Assembly: GCF_964340395.1 (NCBI RefSeq)
Contig: NC_135553.1
Span: forward strand, 17,284,501-17,348,500
DNA from: Glandiceps talaboti
Lineage: Eukaryota; Hemichordata; Enteropneusta; Spengelidae
Length of the DNA: 64,000 nucleotides
Direction: 5' to 3'
Part shown: one piece after another, positions 59,117 through 64,000 of the stretch
Numbering within the stretch: the stretch's first letter is position 1
Layout of the letters: every line of letters begins with the position of its first letter
Made by a program: the position numbers and the translations under genes
The notes under the pieces: model-generated
Databases searched by the model: none
Seen by the model: only the letters and a program-made list of their open reading frames with translations
Told to the model about the DNA's origin: nothing

Positions 59117-62100
59117 TAATAACCTTATGCATTTTGATGACTTGAATGTAAATTTGTAAAGGCCAATGCTGAAATCGGATTAAACGTTTGGGTTTAAAAA
59201 ACAATTGCAAGGTGGAGGCATAGAAAAAAGGCAGGCCTGAACAAAACAATGGTTCTATGTATTAAATCCAAGTAATCAAAAGATAGCAGTAATCCATGAC
59301 CATAGGATTCAAACATTGGGGTTTAAATAGATAATCCATCATCGCAAACCACAGCCTCTTTTCTGACACAGTCCAAAATGTGCCGTCTCGTCATTTCAAA
59401 GTTAGTGGAAGAAATAACAGCACTGGTTTATGAGAATGAAATAATCGTGTTCATCAGAATTGTTGTCACTGGTGAAGAGTGGTAAGGATATAGATAGGAG
59501 GGGGCAAGCATAAACAGTGGCTAATGTATGGTGGGTGTAATATTACTAATAAATCAGCTTTGTTTTGTAGTCACAGTGTACAACTCCAGTACCTAAACTA
59601 ACCCTAGCACTACCAGTCTAGCATTATCCTTCATCAGATCTTGGCATCCAGACTATAGCAAAACCTGCCTAGCTTGAATACTTTGGGTCTATTTCACAGT
59701 CAGTTCACTGTACAGAATTCTTACCATATAGTAAGCTTTACAGCTTTACATGCACTAAAGTTCCCTGAAAACATCTACCAGATAATAAACTGGCGAGTCA
59801 CTCATTACCTTGGTAAAAGTCAACTACCTGGACTCTTTAGGAATCTTTATAACACTCCTATAACTTACACCTGTATACTTGTCTAGACTTACATTTACGA
59901 CTTCTTTATTTATCCTACTAATATCTTAGCTAAAATGTTGTGTTTTTTCACCAAGGTTTAAAAACTTTAGAAGTAGAAAAGGAGAAATCAAGCAAAATTG
60001 ACACAAGTTTCCCCATGATATATTGTATCATTATTAGGGGGAGGGGGAACTCGAGTAAAATAACTGGAGACCTAGAAACACATGCAGATTTCACCTACTT
60101 CCTGCTTTTATCAGAAACACTGTAATGAAGTCCTTGTTTTTTAAACTAAAATGTACAATGCAACACAACTGCTAGAGTTTTTCATCCAGGGATATACTAC
60201 TACTAGGGTATTGCATATTCTGAAAATGTTTCTCACATACGCCAATAGCAATGATTCTAATACTGTTCTATAATGCATGTTATCAATGCAACATCATCAT
60301 ATTATATTGTGCAGGTTTCAAAAAAGTGTACACAGCTGGTTTTATATACCCTAGATCCTGGAGTAAGTAGAGCAAGGCTATACATTATAAAACAACATCA
60401 TTTATATAGGGTAAACATACATACAGTAAACTACAAGCCTACTTGCTATGTATATCACAAAGTTTGATTGGAATTGACAATCATGACCAGCATTTAAGAT
60501 CACATGTATCTTTGAATGAGTTAGGGGTAATTGGCTTTCACTGTGACAGGAATTAAATAAACTGTTAGGGTGTTTTATTTCAGAGTGAACTGCATTTGAC
60601 CTAGCTTATTACTAACATTACCTAATGGAGATGTGACTGCTTTACAGCTATGTTATCATATTCAGCATCACTGGGGGAAGAAGCTTATCAAATTTACATG
60701 TTTGAAATAAAGCCCATCCTTTTTAAAGGTTTGGGTATATAATTACTACAATTGATGAAAAATGAAGTTAAATGTATGAAAAGATTGAAAAGATATGAAA
60801 AATTTGAAATTGATATGATAAAATTCCTAGTATCTTTATACATGTATTAAATTGTACAACCATAAGTCTAAGGATATAATGGTATTAAGCTGACTGTGAC
60901 CTTTCAGAACTCATAAACATTTGACCTCATTTCTACCCTTAGCAAAATCAATATTACCTGATATGTACAAGTAGAAAGCTTTGATGTTGTTTACAAAAGC
61001 ATATAATTTGCTACTACAAAATTGTTCTGAGATTTAAATTACCTCTGTATTAATACATCAACACTTTAAAAGGATCAAGTGGCAATAGTTTATTGACAGT
61101 CTAGTAAAGGATGATCGTACAATGTTGCACAAGCTTAGGTAAACGAATTTCGCTTGTCTAGGATCCAACCCCTAAATGAACCTTCACAAATGTGACATTG
61201 ACATATTTACAATAATCATGTAACCCATGATGAAAATTGTAACGGTCACACCACTATGATCGATGCAATGTAAAATAATGATGGTAAAACACATTAAAAT
61301 ATGTACTACCAGAAACTCAGCACTGTATATCACATTAGAAGTAAATTTTAATCAACTAATAAACATCTCAGTTGTAAATATAGAACCTGTTTATATCACT
61401 GAAGGCATGAAAGTTTTTGAAATTTGGTTAGAAGTGCAAAAATGAAGTTCTGCAATTGCATTGCCACCAGACCTCCCTCCCCTAAAAAATTTCATTTATT
61501 TACGAGCTTGTGTGACATTATGCGATCATCCCTAAGGCTGCCCACATGTATCATTGTCATTCTACCAATGTTGTTGTAATCTGTCATTGGTATGAACTTT
61601 GACCTTATTTGCATATCAAAAAGGTTCAGGTCATCTTAATCACTTGCATGTGACTAGAACTATATGAGACTTGACTATGTTTGTTCTTTGTGTTTTGTTG
61701 ATGGTTTGATGCCAATATAATTTGACAGCAAAGTCGTTTCTAATCAGTCTCAGCTTGCAATTACAAATGTTATTTGAAATTGTAACGCTTCACATTTTCC
61801 ACACACAGGAAATTAAAATGAAATGTTGGGAATAATGGGTTGCAACTGACAACAAGATACTTGCCTTTTTTGTAGTCAGATGATGGTGTAAGTTTATGGC
61901 ACTATTATATATTTATTTATCATAAAAACATGCAACATGTATATTTGATTTCAGCACATTCAATTCATTGTACAAAACTTAGAAATTTTAAAACTAAATG
62001 AAAAAGTAACGATACTAACACTAACAGCACAAACAGAGAGAAAATCTGCTACTTCCTACATTGTATTGTGTACTTTTGGTTGTAATTCTGTTATTATCCT

Positions 62101-64000
62101 CTCACAAAATGCCTTTTTTTGTGTGTCATGCACTAGACAGTATATCTCTACCTACAATGTTGTGAGTTATATATTTATTTGTTTACATGTTTGTGGGACA
62201 CCTGCCATACAATAGATCCACCATAGTTGACAACACAGACTGGGTTAAATAAGTCAACCTTACAATTTCATTGACCTAACCTGACTCCTAATTTTTTTAC
62301 ATGGTTTCAACTGTATAATCAATCATACTAGTGTACTCTTTAAATACCTACATGATGTGCATGTACATTTGTTTTCAAATCTACATATTTCCTGGTTTAA
62401 CACCAATGCCTGATTTAAGATTCAAATTTGGATGAGGCAAACAGCTGTCAGGCAGAGTTTACCTTGAACAAAGAATGATAATTCTCTAATCTGTATTGAA
62501 TCCACTGATAAGACAGCACTGACTAGAGAATGTGGCAATCCAACATTGAGCTTTTTAAAGGTATGACACTAGGGGTAAAATTTGACATGTTTTTCAATAA
62601 CATTTCTGCTCTCTACAATAATTTTATTCTACTTGCACTTGTTAACACATGTGCTACGGCTCAGCAATCGAGCAATGTATATGCCCTCAGTGTTTTGGCT
62701 AAGGTTGTGGAACCCCCCCCCCCCCCCCCCATAACAGAAAGAAAGGATGAAGTAAAAGTTGTCTAGTTTCCCATTCAATCTACCATAATTTTGTTTGGGA
62801 ACCCTGGTAAAATCACTGGGGAACCTCGGTAGATTTTACCTGCTTAACGCCCTGAACAAAAGCACTGTAACCTACAATCCAACTGTACGTATTACTGGTA
62901 TACTTACACTATAGCTACAGGGGCTTTCCACAAATACTAGAACATCATTCATCATGGTTTCTATACAGTGCTGCAGTATAAACACTTTGTACTGTGCAAT
63001 TTATCAGAATGCTTTAAATGATAGTTATGTAGTCTGAATTTGATTTTACTGTCAGTGATATTGTACATATTAAAATTAGGAAAAAAATACATTTACACAG
63101 ACTTTATTGTGACAATTAGAGGACACAAGTAAATGTGGAAAAAATAATTTAAAATATGAACATCGAATTATTCTGATCAGTAATGCATTTGAAAATCTGT
63201 TACTAGTTCATTTGGACAATGAAGATTGAAACAATGAATATTTCTCCAAAATAACTAACTTATCTATGCAAAAGCCACTGGTCGGATAAGAATGAACACA
63301 AATGAGAATTGTAAATGTCAGAACAGTCAAACGGTCTGAGTATGATAACATTGAACAAATATAAATAGAACTGTGGTAAATGACAAATGTTTGCATTTTA
63401 GGAACTGGAGGAATGAAAGTTAGAAAAAATTGAAAAGGCATGAAGTCATTTTAAAGGCCGACAGATGGATGGTATGTACATACAACAATAGAAGAATCAA
63501 TATGTAAAACCAGTACCAGTGGTCATTGTTTTTGTTATGGGAGATAGGCAAAAGCTAACCACATCCTGTATGAGAGTTCCCCATCACTATTAGCAAAATG
63601 AAAAAGTGTAATACACGATTTTACCAGATAGTTATTCTAATTCACAGTCTACGTAATCTGGCATAATTTTGCATCTATAGTTTACATTACATGCAGGATT
63701 TGACAACAGCTGACAATTTCAAATCAGTGACACTTCAATATTCATTAAGATTTAATTGTTAAAATATTATTATTAGATGGCTCATCTATTTTGTTCTAAT
63801 TAATGGTCACACAAAAATGTATCCCAATTGACATAATGCCTGGATAGTATTCTTTATATTATACTACCTGTAATAATAGTTAAATAGTTATAAATGTAAT
63901 GGCATACATCCACCTGCAAAACATTAATGTCATCTCTGTCATCAGTAAATAACTCTATATATTTAGATTACCATCTATGTTCTGTGTACATTTAACATAC
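59117..64000. other. TOM1 first intron and/or upstream region
   Basis: Nearly 4.9 kb in which I recognise no exon on either strand. Contains a 19-base C run near 62713 and copies of dispersed short motifs near 59297 and 62800. The missing TOM1 start exon was searched for (MDFL- or NPF-type start before the VHS domain) and not found. Confidence 0.5.

Noticed and set aside
63850-63915. Possible TOM1 first exon (AG border at 63915, GT later)
   Set aside because: Lacks an ATG and any similarity to the TOM1 N-terminus; the product would be low-complexity.

Overview
The window is animal nuclear DNA: AT-rich, intron-dense, full of minisatellites, microsatellites and fold-back DNA elements, with protein exons joined by ordinary GT-AG introns. 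A complete endonuclease IV gene (a repair enzyme that vertebrates lack), an LSM11 gene, a SMURF gene and a TOM1 gene, together with minisatellites that start on exon-intron boundaries, suggest an invertebrate chordate. Amphioxus (Branchiostoma) is my best guess, made from gene content and recalled repeat style, not from a species marker.

Six protein genes can be built by joining short exons, and in every gene the exon phases close exactly. (1) 140-10517, minus: the first three coding exons of SMURF, an E3 ubiquitin ligase; the rest lies left of the window. (2) 16065-22911, minus: a 399-residue glutathione S-transferase-like protein, six exons. (3) 25039-30476, plus: a 537-residue AP endonuclease IV with all nine metal ligands and a long basic tail, seven exons. 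(4) 34879-39946, minus: a 315-residue coiled-coil protein, seven exons, resembling the DUF4515 (CCDC166/BBOF1) group. (5) 40303-44215, plus: LSM11 of the U7 snRNP, five exons. (6) 46789-58585, minus: TOM1, twelve exons, lacking only the first coding exon.

Genes 2 and 3 diverge across 2.1 kb. Genes 4 and 5 start head to head only 356 bp apart, with a CG palindrome beside the LSM11 start codon. Genes 3/4 and 5/6 converge. The genes do not form one pathway: they serve ubiquitination, glutathione chemistry, base-excision repair, perhaps cilia, histone mRNA 3' processing and endosomal sorting.

The strongest unusual signal is a class of tandem array whose first unit spans the 3' end of a coding exon and its splice donor, so that dozens of decoy donors follow the real one. 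Clear cases occur in the GST-like gene (96-bp unit) and in three TOM1 introns (about 34, 36/43 and 48 bp). Related arrays repeat the terminal exon of the endonuclease IV gene and the stop-proximal 3' UTR of the coiled-coil gene. At least seven fold-back or inverted-repeat element families are also visible. I see no prokaryotic-type defence system, CRISPR array, retroviral gene or toxin gene.
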